Of a DNA stretch of 64,000 nucleotides, positions 32,618 through 41,321 are shown one piece after another (within the stretch, counting starts at the first letter, position 1; each line of letters begins with the position of its first letter). The stretch is from Guptibacillus hwajinpoensis (GTDB taxonomy: Bacteria; Bacillota; Bacilli; Bacillales; Guptibacillaceae), in assembly GCF_029277305.1 (NCBI RefSeq), contig NZ_CP119526.1. One strand, written 5' to 3'. A program made the translations under genes and the position numbers. Under the pieces are notes generated by a model. That model saw nothing but the letters and a program-made list of their open reading frames with translations. It was not told the origin of the DNA and made no database searches.

Positions 32618-33820
32618 ATGTGGAGAAATAAAAATGTATGGATTTTGCTTATTGGAGAATTTGTGGCAGGTCTAGGGTTATGGCTCGGAATTATAGGTAA
32701 TCTTGAATTTATGCAGGAAAAGGTTCCATCTGACTTTATGAAATCTGTGATTTTGGCTGCAGGGTTATTAGCAGGGGTCGCGATAGGACCGCTTGCAGGA
32801 AGGGTGACTGATCAGCATAAGAAGAAAACGGTCATGCTTGTAGCAGGTTTCGCCCGAACAATTAGTGTCGTTTTTATGTTAATTGCGATCCAAACTGATT
32901 CAGTGTTATGGATGGTGGTGTTTCTTGTCATGATTCAAGTATCTGCCGCTTTCTACTTCCCTGCTTTACAGGCTGCGATTCCGCTTGTTGTGAAAGATCA
33001 TGAACTATTGGAAATGAACGGTGTACACATGAATGTAGCAACATTGTCACGAATCCTCGGGACAGCTGTTGCAGGTATTTTTCTCGTTATGATGTCGTTA
33101 TCGATGATGTATGTTGTTTCATTAGCAGCTTACTTATGTTTAGTTATTATGACATTCTTCATTCAAATTGATGAAGATCAAGATCAGAAGCAAAGCGCTT
33201 CGAACAATCGCGGTGGGTTTAAAAATCTATTTCCGATCGTTAAGCAGCTGCCGATCGTAACGATGACACTTATCATGACAATGGTGCCGTTATTATTTAT
33301 CGGTGGCTTCAATTTAATCGTTATTAATATTAGTGAAATTCAAGACAGTTCGTTAATAAAAAGCTGGATCTACACAGCAGAAGGTCTTTCATTCATGATT
33401 GGCGCGTTCACAGTTAAGCGATTATCGAAGCACATGTCACCTTATACGATCTTATTCCTTTTCTCATTTATCATCGGATTATCACAGCTCTTATTATTTT
33501 TTGCGTCCAGTCCAGTGTTAGCAATCATCGCATTTGTCACGTTTGGTTTCTCTGTCGGATGTTTCTTCCCAACCGCTGCGACCATCTTTCAAACAAGAGT
33601 TCCAAAAGAATATCACGGTCGATTCTTCTCGTTTCGAAATATGCTTGACCGGATCATCTTCCAGGCTGTTCTTTTACTCACAGGATTGATGCTAGACTTA
33701 ATTGGCTTACAAGCAATGGCGATCGTTTTTGGGGTAGTATCACTTACCATCACGATAACGTTCTTCTCAAAGTACCGTCGAAGCAATACTTCTGAAATTG
33801 TAAATGTGAAAGCAGGGTAA
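32618..33820 (+). CDS. MFS transporter
   Basis: 400 residues, about twelve hydrophobic helices, with the loop-2 MFS motif GPLAGRVTDQHKKKTVM (about residue 60-76). It resembles the MFS_3/MdtG-like drug exporters; substrate unknown. The ATG at 32618 has only a weak AAGGTAGTG site; an earlier ATG at 32585 is possible. Confidence 0.88.
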   Translation: MWRNKNVWILLIGEFVAGLGLWLGIIGNLEFMQEKVPSDFMKSVILAAGLLAGVAIGPLAGRVTDQHKKKTVMLVAGFARTISVVFMLIAIQTDSVLWMVVFLVMIQVSAAFYFPALQAAIPLVVKDHELLEMNGVHMNVATLSRILGTAVAGIFLVMMSLSMMYVVSLAAYLCLVIMTFFIQIDEDQDQKQSASNNRGGFKNLFPIVKQLPIVTMTLIMTMVPLLFIGGFNLIVINISEIQDSSLIKSWIYTAEGLSFMIGAFTVKRLSKHMSPYTILFLFSFIIGLSQLLLFFASSPVLAIIAFVTFGFSVGCFFPTAATIFQTRVPKEYHGRFFSFRNMLDRIIFQAVLLLTGLMLDLIGLQAMAIVFGVVSLTITITFFSKYRRSNTSEIVNVKAG

Positions 33821-33825
33821 TCAAT

Positions 33826-34026
33826 AAAGGAACTTTTTAATAAAGAACACACTTAGCTTATTGGAGCGGAAGGATGTTCGACTCCTGCGGGACTAGCGGG
33901 ACAGGTGAGACCCCGCAGGAGCGTGAGCGACGAGGAGGCTCAAGTGTCCCGCCCCGCGGAAAGGGAGCATCCTCGAGCGGAAATCCCCCTACTCTTATAG
34001 CAAGATGTATACGAAAAAAGCCTTAA
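33826..34026. repeat. MITE-like repeat, family A, inverted copy
   Basis: GGAGCGGAAGGATGTTCGACTC through GGAGCATCCTCGAGCGGAAAT, then CAAGATGTATACGAAAAAAG at the end. The left terminal repeat is eroded. It fills the gap between the MFS and Gly-Gln repeat genes. Confidence 0.75.
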
Positions 34027-34108
34027 AAAATGATATAAGTTTTAATTAACCAATCGCTTATCGTTTGTATAGAATACTATAGGACGACTATAGAGTAGGC
34101 GATTCGGT

Positions 34109-34645
34109 ATGGATAATGAAGTAAAAGCAGTATTTGGTTCTTGGGTTCAGGCAATCGGAACCATTTTATCAGCAATTGGAAGCACGCCGATAAAAGAACT
34201 GAGCACAGACCTCCTTGATAGCCTTAACTTAATCGGTAACGTTATGCAGGGAACAGGCAATGCTCTAATTGCCGATACAATAGAAACTGAAACGCTAGAT
34301 AAATTAGGGAATCAGATTCAGGCTGTTGGTAACTCCACTGTCATTACTGGTATATTAATCGACTTTACTAACGATGTGAAACAAATATTAAATATTGATG
34401 GAAACTGGCTTCAAGCGCTCGGTGGGGGTGTCTCCCTTGCGGATGCGTTAGGTGGGGAGCGTTCAACAAGTGCACTCTACTCAATCTACGGAAACTTATT
34501 ACAGGCTATTGGTAACTCCCTACAATCAATATCAGGCATTAAAGAACTTCAAGGTAAAGAAGGGCAAGAACTAAATGTAGTCGGAAGCTGGATTCAAGCT
34601 GTTGGATCGGTTATTTCAGCTATTGGGCAAACAAAATATCCATAA
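34109..34645 (+). CDS. DUF6944-type repetitive protein (178 aa)
   Basis: Six imperfect repeats of about 30 residues, each starting with G-[SN]-x-[hydrophobic]-Q-[AG]-x-G (at residues 10, 43, 67, 98, 128, 159), e.g. GSWVQAIG, GNWLQALG, GSWIQAVG. No signal peptide or cysteine. Similar proteins are known only as repeat-containing hypotheticals in spore formers. The start codon is fixed by frame; the ribosome site is weak. It lies at the edge of the Mn-oxidase neighbourhood. Confidence 0.75.
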   Translation: MDNEVKAVFGSWVQAIGTILSAIGSTPIKELSTDLLDSLNLIGNVMQGTGNALIADTIETETLDKLGNQIQAVGNSTVITGILIDFTNDVKQILNIDGNWLQALGGGVSLADALGGERSTSALYSIYGNLLQAIGNSLQSISGIKELQGKEGQELNVVGSWIQAVGSVISAIGQTKYP

Positions 34646-34677
34646 GAAACCCCTGGACTTCACGCCAGGGGTTTCTT
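34644..34677 (+). terminator. Terminator of the repeat-protein gene
   Basis: AAGAAACCCCTGG / CCAGGGGTTTCTT, 13-bp perfect stem with an 8-nt loop, starting at the stop codon. Confidence 0.88.
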
Positions 34678-34688
34678 CGTTTATCTTA

Positions 34689-34815
34689 ATGGCTCTTTTC
34701 TAAAAGATTGTTGTTTTTTGAACAAATAGTGAGATAAATCACACTCAGTGATTGGAGCAGAATGAGGCTCATCGCCCGCCACACGGAAAATGGGTGTGTG
34801 GCAAATCGACTACAG
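34689..34815. repeat. Degenerate family A repeat inserted in the PfpI relic
   Basis: GGCTCTTTTCTAAAAGATTGTTG and GATTGGAGCAGAATGAGGCTCATCGCCCGCC are recognisable; the rest is eroded. It abuts the broken end of the PfpI-family relic. Confidence 0.6.
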
Positions 34816-34967
34816 GTTTTTTTCTCCTCAAAGTAGTGTCTAACCAAATTGGACACATGTTCGTTTAAGAGAATATAGTCAGGTGCCCTTCCACCTGGAA
34901 TCATTAATCCGTCGTATTTAGACGGATCGACATCACCAAAAGAACCGTAAGCATCTACTTGTTCTAA
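34810..34967 (-). pseudogene. DJ-1/PfpI family gene relic
   Basis: On the minus strand an internal PfpI segment is readable: GDVDPSKYDGLMIPGGRAPDYI then LLNEHVSNLVRHYFEEKK. It is bounded upstream by an in-frame stop and broken downstream, just before the position of the family's nucleophile Cys motif, by repeat-derived sequence. Confidence 0.75.
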
Positions 34968-34979
34968 TAGTTACGATTA

Positions 34980-35558
34980 CTACTGAAGTAAAGCGTGAAC
35001 ATCTTCCATAATTTTATCGTTATCAACATTCTGTTTAATTGTTGCCATATCATAGATCCCCCGTATTTGTTGCTTTCCATCTACTAAATACATATTCGTA
35101 CTATGTGTTACAAAGCCATCATCCATCTTCTTAGCAACCATGTTAAACGTAGTAGTCACTTCTTCGATTTTCTCTTTTGAACCAGATAACCATTTCCATC
35201 CTTGAACGTCCGCATCATATAAAAGTGCGTACTCTTTGATTTTTGCAAGATCGTCCACTTCTGGATCAAGCGTAATCGCTACAAGTTCTACTTCTGTCTC
35301 GAATAAGCCCTCTTCCTTTAAAGTGGTTTGCAATTCCTTCATATCAGAGAGAGTTAATGGACAAATATCCGGACAATTCGTATAAAAAAAGCTTATAATT
35401 TTCACTTTTGAGTTATCTAACTGATAGGTCTCTTCTTCGGTCGAAATTAATTCAAATGAATTAACCTTTTTGATCACTGGTAATTCATCTTGTGGCCAAA
35501 AAAAATAAACTAAGCAAAACCCTAATAGGAATAGAAACAAATAAATCATTTTCCTCAT
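34980..35558 (-). CDS. SCO1/SenC family copper chaperone
   Basis: 192 residues: N-terminal membrane anchor (residues 4-20), thioredoxin fold with the CxxxC copper motif in YTNCPDICPLT (Cys62, Cys66) and the third ligand His152 in THSTNMYLVD. Sco proteins deliver copper to cuproenzymes, usually cytochrome oxidase CuA. No cytochrome oxidase genes are near, whereas a multicopper oxidase operon is 1 kb away, so a role in loading that oxidase is plausible; the Bacillus SG-1 mnx operon, as I recall it, also has a Sco-like member (mnxC). Confidence 0.9.
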   Translation of the reverse strand: MRKMIYLFLFLLGFCLVYFFWPQDELPVIKKVNSFELISTEEETYQLDNSKVKIISFFYTNCPDICPLTLSDMKELQTTLKEEGLFETEVELVAITLDPEVDDLAKIKEYALLYDADVQGWKWLSGSKEKIEEVTTTFNMVAKKMDDGFVTHSTNMYLVDGKQQIRGIYDMATIKQNVDNDKIMEDVHALLQ

Positions 35559-35734
35559 TTGCTCCGCCCCTCCCTTAGTAGTAAACGTATGAACAACTGT
35601 AGTGAATGAGAACAGAATAGATTCTCATTATCCAATTGTTTGTAAATTACTTATTTAAAATCATGATAATGAACCAAGCACCTAATTGAAGTTCACATAA
35701 GCTATTAGTGGTGAAACAGATTGGGGGGTATTAG

Positions 35735-35950
35735 ATGGATTATCATGCTAACGGCGAGTATTGTATGTGTGATGAGTATTGCGTTTGTGAAGAATATTGC
35801 AATTGCGATGAATACAACTTTTGCACTTATCCACAGGCTGATTTATGTCATGCCAATCAGAAGGTTAAAAGTAAGAGGAAGTGGAGATCCTCTTCACTCT
35901 TTGACGAACCTGTAAAAAGACCTAGATCTACAAGGAGAAAGTATCGTTAA
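35735..35950 (+). CDS. Cysteine-rich small protein (71 aa)
   Basis: The N-terminal half is a Cys/Tyr/Glu cluster (CMCDEYCVCEEYCNCDEYNFC) and the C-terminal half is basic (KVKSKRKWRS...RRKYR). No family recognised; composition suits a metal-binding or cross-linked spore-coat protein. GGGGGG precedes the ATG. A CATA-AGC-TA sequence at 35696-35704 matches the SigK -10 motif, without a good -35. An overlapping frame from 35721 is less plausible. Confidence 0.65.
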   Translation: MDYHANGEYCMCDEYCVCEEYCNCDEYNFCTYPQADLCHANQKVKSKRKWRSSSLFDEPVKRPRSTRRKYR

Positions 35951-36010
35951 AATTATTATTCAATAAAGGTGATTCCATTTAAATAAATGGCTATGTTAAT
36001 GAACAGTGTT

Positions 36011-36034
36011 GATTTTTGGCTCATTTACGCCCTG
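36011..36034. repeat. Relic of a family B palindromic repeat
   Basis: 24 bp identical (inverted) to the terminal arm of the family B element at 50641-50783, starting GATTTTTGGCTCATTTACGC. The remainder of the element is missing. Confidence 0.7.
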
Positions 36035-36110
36035 TTGTGACAAATCGATCAATCAACATTATGAGCTAACTTAGCTAGATAAATAAAACAAAAATAGAGG
36101 AGGAATAGAA

Positions 36111-36512
36111 TTGAGTTGTTCTTATGATTCAAATTGCCCAAAATGTAGAAAACCTTATTATGATAAATACCATAGTCGGTACGATAGACATTCAAAATGC
36201 GATCGTTTTATTTGTGATGATCGATTTAAAGTTCGTTTAGGTGGTTTACAAAGTGGATTGAATTTCCGGCTTCGTCAACTTATTGACTGTGAAGTTAAAT
36301 TAACAGTTGAATGTGGTGGAGAGTGTGAAGAGGTTATTGCGAAAATTTGTTTTGTTGGCAGTGACTACGTAGAGATTAGAAAAGTAGATTCTGACCCAGG
36401 TGATGAATGTGAAGTAAATAAAAAAGACACATTTATTATTCCAATAAAGAACATTAGCGGAATAAAAGTTAATAATTGCTGCAGATGCGATTGTGATTGC
36501 AACTGCAAATAA
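36111..36512 (+). CDS. Cysteine-rich probable spore-surface protein (133 aa)
   Basis: Cys/Tyr/His-rich head (SNCPKCRKPYYDKYHSRYDRH), a central beta-rich module (about residues 52-121: QLIDCEVKLTVECGGE, AKICFVGSDYVEIRKV, FIIPIKNISGIKV) and a Cys tail (CCRCDCDCNCK). The central module has the same pattern as the small subunits of the Mn-oxidase operon. TTG start with AGAGGAGGAA. Converges on that operon and shares its terminator. Confidence 0.7.
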   Translation: MSCSYDSNCPKCRKPYYDKYHSRYDRHSKCDRFICDDRFKVRLGGLQSGLNFRLRQLIDCEVKLTVECGGECEEVIAKICFVGSDYVEIRKVDSDPGDECEVNKKDTFIIPIKNISGIKVNNCCRCDCDCNCK

Positions 36513-36519
36513 AGATTAT

Positions 36520-36553
36520 AAAGAAAGTATGCTTAATTAAGCATACTTTCTTT
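36520..36553. terminator. Bidirectional terminator between the mnx operon and the Cys-rich gene
   Basis: AAAGAAAGTATGCTTAA pairs perfectly with its complement over 17 bp, A/T-rich on both sides. Confidence 0.85.
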
Positions 36554-36559
36554 GACTTT

Positions 36560-37270
36560 TTACTTCTTTAATTCAATAAAACATAGATCACCAAACGAAA
36601 TAAGTTGATTCTCTTCTTCTATACATAGAACGAGTGAACTTTTGTCTACACATTTTAATATCCCCTGATTTTTTTTATTTCCTATATGAACAACTAGATC
36701 TTCATTAATGAACCGCAACAAATATACCGCTAAATCTAAACCATAGAATAGTTGGATTAACTCAGGTGAACCAGAGACAATTGAACCGAAGTCTGTTGTA
36801 AGACATTTACGAAAAAGAGGACCAATATCAAGTAGCGCTGGCTCATGAATGGGCTTAGCAAATCGATTGTTAGGATAGATAAAACAAATACTTTCATAAG
36901 GAACTAATCGTTCTTTTTCATCTGATTTCAATGAACAAAAGTTGGTGCCTGCTAGAAATACTCGACCTGTAACGGTTAAAGTGTCTTCCTCTCCCTCTTC
37001 CTCTTCCTCTTCTTGAACCTCACATTCGTTCTCACAATTTAATTTCAACTCTACAACCTGACCTATTAACCCTTTAAACGCTTCACTGAACGATTCATCT
37101 AGAGTCCTTTCTCCGGATAACGCCAAATCTAACAGTAATTCATTCGCTTCTTTAATCTCAGCTTCTAGTTTTTCTAGAACATCTTTAGGTAAACAACTAT
37201 TTGGTGATGGGAATTGTTCCTTTTTGCATTCCTTTGAACGTCTTGACTTTGCTTTCTTTTTCTTCCCCAA
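36560..37270 (-). CDS. mnxG-downstream accessory protein (236 aa)
   Basis: Unrecognised family. Basic N-terminus (MGKKKKAKSRRSKECKK), helical stretch (28-60), acidic run (EEEEEEGEE, about 87-95) and two beta-rich modules: FKGLIGQVVELKLNCENE...GRVFLAGTNFCSLKS...LVPYESICFI (about 65-135) and LVVHIGNKKNQGILKC...LISFGDLCFIEL at the C-terminus. The modules follow the same pattern as the MnxE/F-like proteins. It is the last gene of the operon, 51 bp after mnxG, with no terminator between. Confidence 0.7.
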   Translation of the reverse strand: MGKKKKAKSRRSKECKKEQFPSPNSCLPKDVLEKLEAEIKEANELLLDLALSGERTLDESFSEAFKGLIGQVVELKLNCENECEVQEEEEEEGEEDTLTVTGRVFLAGTNFCSLKSDEKERLVPYESICFIYPNNRFAKPIHEPALLDIGPLFRKCLTTDFGSIVSGSPELIQLFYGLDLAVYLLRFINEDLVVHIGNKKNQGILKCVDKSSLVLCIEEENQLISFGDLCFIELKK

Positions 37271-37321
37271 AAAAGGTGACCTCCTTTACCACTCCCCAAA
37301 ATAGAACAACCGCCGTATACT

Positions 37322-40300
37322 CTATTTTTCCAAAGGGGGTAAGTGTGCCTGTATCGCATCATAAACTCGCATTATCCCCCATATTCCCTGTTCGAGATCC
37401 CAGCGGATATTGCCAGAACGATACATATAATCTCCTGAGAGGTTATAGAAACTACCAGCACCATAATGCAAAGGTAAGTCAGCAGTGAATCCTGTTACGA
37501 TTCCAGGTGAGAATGACCTAATTTGTGAAGATAAATCCGTATCATCTGAGTTCCAATAGTGACCATGAAGGTGGAACCCATGGGCACGTCTTCTTTCCGA
37601 AGGATTTAATAATCGTATCGTAATAGGATCTCCCTTGTAGGCTTCAAGCAATGGAGTTGAAGGGTCTCCATGTACGTTTGAACTAAACAAATCCTTCAAT
37701 ACTGCACGTTTAGTATAGCGATTAATCAAACGCTCAGTACGATAATTAAACCCTCTCGATCCATTATCATACGTATCAACAAGATCTTCATCGATTTCAT
37801 CAAGAAGAAGAATTCCATCAACTGGATCGACAATTAGTTGTTTTGATTTATCCACCAATCTTGCACCGTCATACATAATGAGGACGAATTCTCTTGTAAC
37901 AGGAAGTAGTGGATTTACTACGATCACTTGAGCTCCGCTATTGACTGGCTGAAGGGTATAAGGGTCATAATACTTTGTTCCTTTTGGTTCAGCGATGAAA
38001 GCTCCATATGTTCCAAGGGACCGATGATTTCGAATATCGGTCATATCCCACATACCACATGTACCAACTGGGTTATCCACATACCACCGATACGTAACGG
38101 TTTCATTCGGACCTGCTGTTTGATCTGGATTAAATCCTACTGTTTCTCCAGAAGATGTTTTAATATCGTAATCAATTAACTGAGGATGAAGTGAAATTCG
38201 AACCGATGGTGGATAGAATGCCTGTTCTTTAACTGGTGGATATGGCCAAATACCATCGAGAAATGGAAATTGATTAAAATTTAAGAAACTCGTTAAGTGA
38301 ACTTCAACCTCGTCTCCTACATTTGCTCTTATAATAAGCGGTTCTGGATCCTTATAACCTTTTAGAATATCATTCATGTCTTTTTCTAACGCGAATACAA
38401 TCCCAAATGGATCACGTTCACCAAAATGGCTATATAGAATAGGAATTTGAAAAGCGACAATTTCAAAGCGCTTTAAAGGTGCATTAGATGGAGCAGCGCT
38501 TTCAATCACACTCGGTGGAGCCGGCGGACACCCAGTACATTCAGGTAGGGGCTGCGTTCGCTTCGGTGGTGGGTCTCGATCTTGAAGTGGTATGAGGAAA
38601 TCAACTTTTTCGTCATACGCACGAATTAAGCCCCACAACCCATTCCATAAGTCCTCCTCCGTTTCAAATGTCCACAAATAATCTCCTGAGTTCTTTGCGT
38701 ATGTCTCAAATGTAAACGATTCTGAAATGGCAATATGCTGTTGAGAATCAAATCGTGATTCTACGTCAGGTCTTTCTGTCTTCCACCTTAGTCCATGAAT
38801 ATTAAAGCTATGTGACTCTTCTTGAGCACCTTGCAATAAACGAATGCGCAACGAATCACCTTTGTAACAATGAAGAATAGGCGTAACTGGATCACCATTA
38901 ACAAAGGAACTAAATGAATAAGCAGGATCACATTCAGGACTATTTAGACGAAATTGGAGTGGTTCACATTTATAATTCACCCCGAACAATCCTGGATCAT
39001 CAGGCGAACTTGGATACTCTGGTGGATTGAGAGGACATCCATCTTGATCATAGATAAGTGCAAAGTCATGGACCATTAATGTTAGGTCTCGATAATCTGG
39101 AATAAGAGGCTGCGTCGCAGTAACCTGTGCTCCGCTATCAACTTCTTTGCCTGAACATGAATCGAGAAGCTTGGTGAACCTAGGATGAACAACGCCTGAT
39201 CCAAACAACCCATGCTGCTGATGATAATTGGCAAACAAATGGTCGTGAAAAAACCATGCTTTTAATTCAACATCAGCAAAATATTCGTATCTAATTGTTT
39301 CTCCTGGTAAAACACTTGAGTCATAGTTCCATCCCACATTCGCACCATCGTTTACCAATACATCAAATTTCACGAAGTGGATATGCATACCTACCTCATA
39401 TGTCCGCGTAACTAACTGAAAAACATCGCCATCTGCTACATGTGGAAGGCGATTCGTGAAATTAATTCTAATACACGTTCCTGCTGTCATGTGAATAATG
39501 AGTGGTTCTGGTTCTTTCCTTCCTGCACATATATCTTCAATATCTTCATCTTTCACAAAAATCCTACCTTTTGGATCATTCCAACCCTGACGGTTGTAGA
39601 TAAGAGGCAATTGAATAACTGATATATTAAACTCTTTCACAACTGGTGCATCCGCTACGGCACATGGGTCGGCAAATACGGCGCCAGGTCTTGGATTTCT
39701 CACCGCAGCATTCTTTTCTAATTCTGTTAAACCTCTTCCACCAACAATTCCGAGTGGTGGTCTTGGTGCCTTGCATCCTACTTTACCTGGAATAAAATTA
39801 GGGAATCCTGGTCTTTTTTTCGTCGGAGAAGGGGGTCTAGGACGATCAGGTAGTGGTTGAAGAGCATCAATCCGTTCTCCATTTGGATAGCATTGACTCC
39901 CATCCTGAAGCGTGTCAAATATTCGATTCATCCCCCACATACCAACAGCAAAATGTGGATAAAGATGACAGTGTATAATCGCATCGCCTATTGCTCCTTG
40001 TAGACTTCCTAGTCCATAAAATGGCTTAATATCGTACCATGTTTGAGGACTGATTGCCTGTGAATCAAAGATCTCTGAATCCTGGTTTGTAGGATCATCA
40101 AACCATTGATGGACATGGTAGTGAAAAGCATGAGTTTCTTTAACGCCACCATGAACGATTCGTATCGTCGCTGGATCTCCAACATACCCTCTTAGAATTG
40201 GAGATGCGGGATCTCCAAACACCCATGAGTCATGGTGGACTTCCTCCCCATCGCAATCTGGACATACCACTCCTTCGTCAATCAGTTTTTTCCGATTCTC

Positions 40301-40972
40301 AAGTGGTTCGTATCGATAGTTAATAGCATGAGTCGACTCTCTTTCCTGATTCGTAACAGGATCGAGAGGTTTATTACCAGTTAAATCCACAGTAGGCATT
40401 TCATCATGAAATATCCAAGCATATTCGCGAAAAGAAGGTAGAAAGGGATGGTGGATATCCGCATACATTCCGCTTTCAATACATCCCCCTGTTATCGGAT
40501 CTGTCCATGAAGATCCTCTTGATTGAACAAATAACGCTCCAAATAATCCGTTAATATTTGATCCCTGATCACTACTAGCAGGATTACCTAAATCCGAGAA
40601 AAAATAGACACCCTGATGATAGGCGGTTATCTGGTACAGTGTTTGTTCGCCGCAATCTACTAGTGTATTCTCGTTAAATCCAACATTCGCCCCATCCGAA
40701 GTTTGAACATCATAATCTGCTTCCTGAAAATTCATTCCCGTAGCAAAAGGGAGTTGGTTTTCAAAAAGGATTTCTACTTCATCCCCCTCATTCGCACGAA
40801 TCACTAGTGGCTGAACTAAGTCGACTGGACTAAATGGATGCTTCTCTACCAATTCTTTTACTTTACATTCATTTTCTTTGAGCACATACATCATGCCATT
40901 TGGATTGTAGTCACCAAAATGATTAAGAACAATCCGAATGGGAATGGCAACGACATGATAACAACGTTTCAT
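37322..40972 (-). CDS. mnxG: MnxG-type manganese-oxidising multicopper oxidase
   Basis: 1216 residues, the size of Bacillus SG-1 MnxG and twice a laccase, with three long cupredoxin repeats each opening with a VVAIPI...LYNHFG-like strand (near residues 7, 451 and about 840). Copper motifs: HAFHYH (His281, 284, 286), HCHLYPHFAVGM (334-345, type 1 Cys335), HIH at 530-532 and HDH at 576-578, together a complete type 1 plus trinuclear set, but in permuted order relative to laccases. MnxG oxidises Mn(II) to Mn(IV) oxide on spores in complex with MnxE and MnxF. AGGAGTGGTGAGG site; no signal peptide. Confidence 0.92.
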   Translation of the reverse strand: MKRCYHVVAIPIRIVLNHFGDYNPNGMMYVLKENECKVKELVEKHPFSPVDLVQPLVIRANEGDEVEILFENQLPFATGMNFQEADYDVQTSDGANVGFNENTLVDCGEQTLYQITAYHQGVYFFSDLGNPASSDQGSNINGLFGALFVQSRGSSWTDPITGGCIESGMYADIHHPFLPSFREYAWIFHDEMPTVDLTGNKPLDPVTNQERESTHAINYRYEPLENRKKLIDEGVVCPDCDGEEVHHDSWVFGDPASPILRGYVGDPATIRIVHGGVKETHAFHYHVHQWFDDPTNQDSEIFDSQAISPQTWYDIKPFYGLGSLQGAIGDAIIHCHLYPHFAVGMWGMNRIFDTLQDGSQCYPNGERIDALQPLPDRPRPPSPTKKRPGFPNFIPGKVGCKAPRPPLGIVGGRGLTELEKNAAVRNPRPGAVFADPCAVADAPVVKEFNISVIQLPLIYNRQGWNDPKGRIFVKDEDIEDICAGRKEPEPLIIHMTAGTCIRINFTNRLPHVADGDVFQLVTRTYEVGMHIHFVKFDVLVNDGANVGWNYDSSVLPGETIRYEYFADVELKAWFFHDHLFANYHQQHGLFGSGVVHPRFTKLLDSCSGKEVDSGAQVTATQPLIPDYRDLTLMVHDFALIYDQDGCPLNPPEYPSSPDDPGLFGVNYKCEPLQFRLNSPECDPAYSFSSFVNGDPVTPILHCYKGDSLRIRLLQGAQEESHSFNIHGLRWKTERPDVESRFDSQQHIAISESFTFETYAKNSGDYLWTFETEEDLWNGLWGLIRAYDEKVDFLIPLQDRDPPPKRTQPLPECTGCPPAPPSVIESAAPSNAPLKRFEIVAFQIPILYSHFGERDPFGIVFALEKDMNDILKGYKDPEPLIIRANVGDEVEVHLTSFLNFNQFPFLDGIWPYPPVKEQAFYPPSVRISLHPQLIDYDIKTSSGETVGFNPDQTAGPNETVTYRWYVDNPVGTCGMWDMTDIRNHRSLGTYGAFIAEPKGTKYYDPYTLQPVNSGAQVIVVNPLLPVTREFVLIMYDGARLVDKSKQLIVDPVDGILLLDEIDEDLVDTYDNGSRGFNYRTERLINRYTKRAVLKDLFSSNVHGDPSTPLLEAYKGDPITIRLLNPSERRRAHGFHLHGHYWNSDDTDLSSQIRSFSPGIVTGFTADLPLHYGAGSFYNLSGDYMYRSGNIRWDLEQGIWGIMRVYDAIQAHLPPLEK

Positions 40973-40991
40973 TCCTCACCACTCCTAATTT

Positions 40992-41297
40992 TTAATCTCC
41001 GTCTCTTAACTCAGGAATTCGTGGCCCTTCACCATCTTCAATATAGAAAACCTCTATATCATGAATATGAATATACCAGTCCCTGTCTTCTAATTGAGAA
41101 ATACTCGTTGTCTCTACATCAACAACCACATAGTCATCAATGACCTCTATAATAACTCCTATAAAAACAAATGGAAAAGAAGAACATAAGATTATCGCTT
41201 TTCTTCCTACTTCATCTTCAAAGTACTTAATTAACATTTGATCGTGTATATCATTTATGGTAGGAACCTTCACAATATAATCTTCATTATTTGGCAC
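40992..41297 (-). CDS. mnxF: MnxF-like small subunit (101 aa)
   Basis: Beta-rich protein: LIKYFEDEVGRKAIILC, FIGVIIEVIDDYVVVDV, WYIHIHDIEVFYIED. Assigned as MnxF by position directly before mnxG (19 bp) and by size (MnxF about 106 aa); MnxE and MnxF form a heterohexamer that binds MnxG. Contains His residues in the HIHDIE strand that could bind copper or manganese. Family identity inferred mainly from context. Confidence 0.72.
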   Translation of the reverse strand: MPNNEDYIVKVPTINDIHDQMLIKYFEDEVGRKAIILCSSFPFVFIGVIIEVIDDYVVVDVETTSISQLEDRDWYIHIHDIEVFYIEDGEGPRIPELRDGD

Positions 41298-41321
41298 TTA
41301 AAATCATTCCACCTCTCTAGT

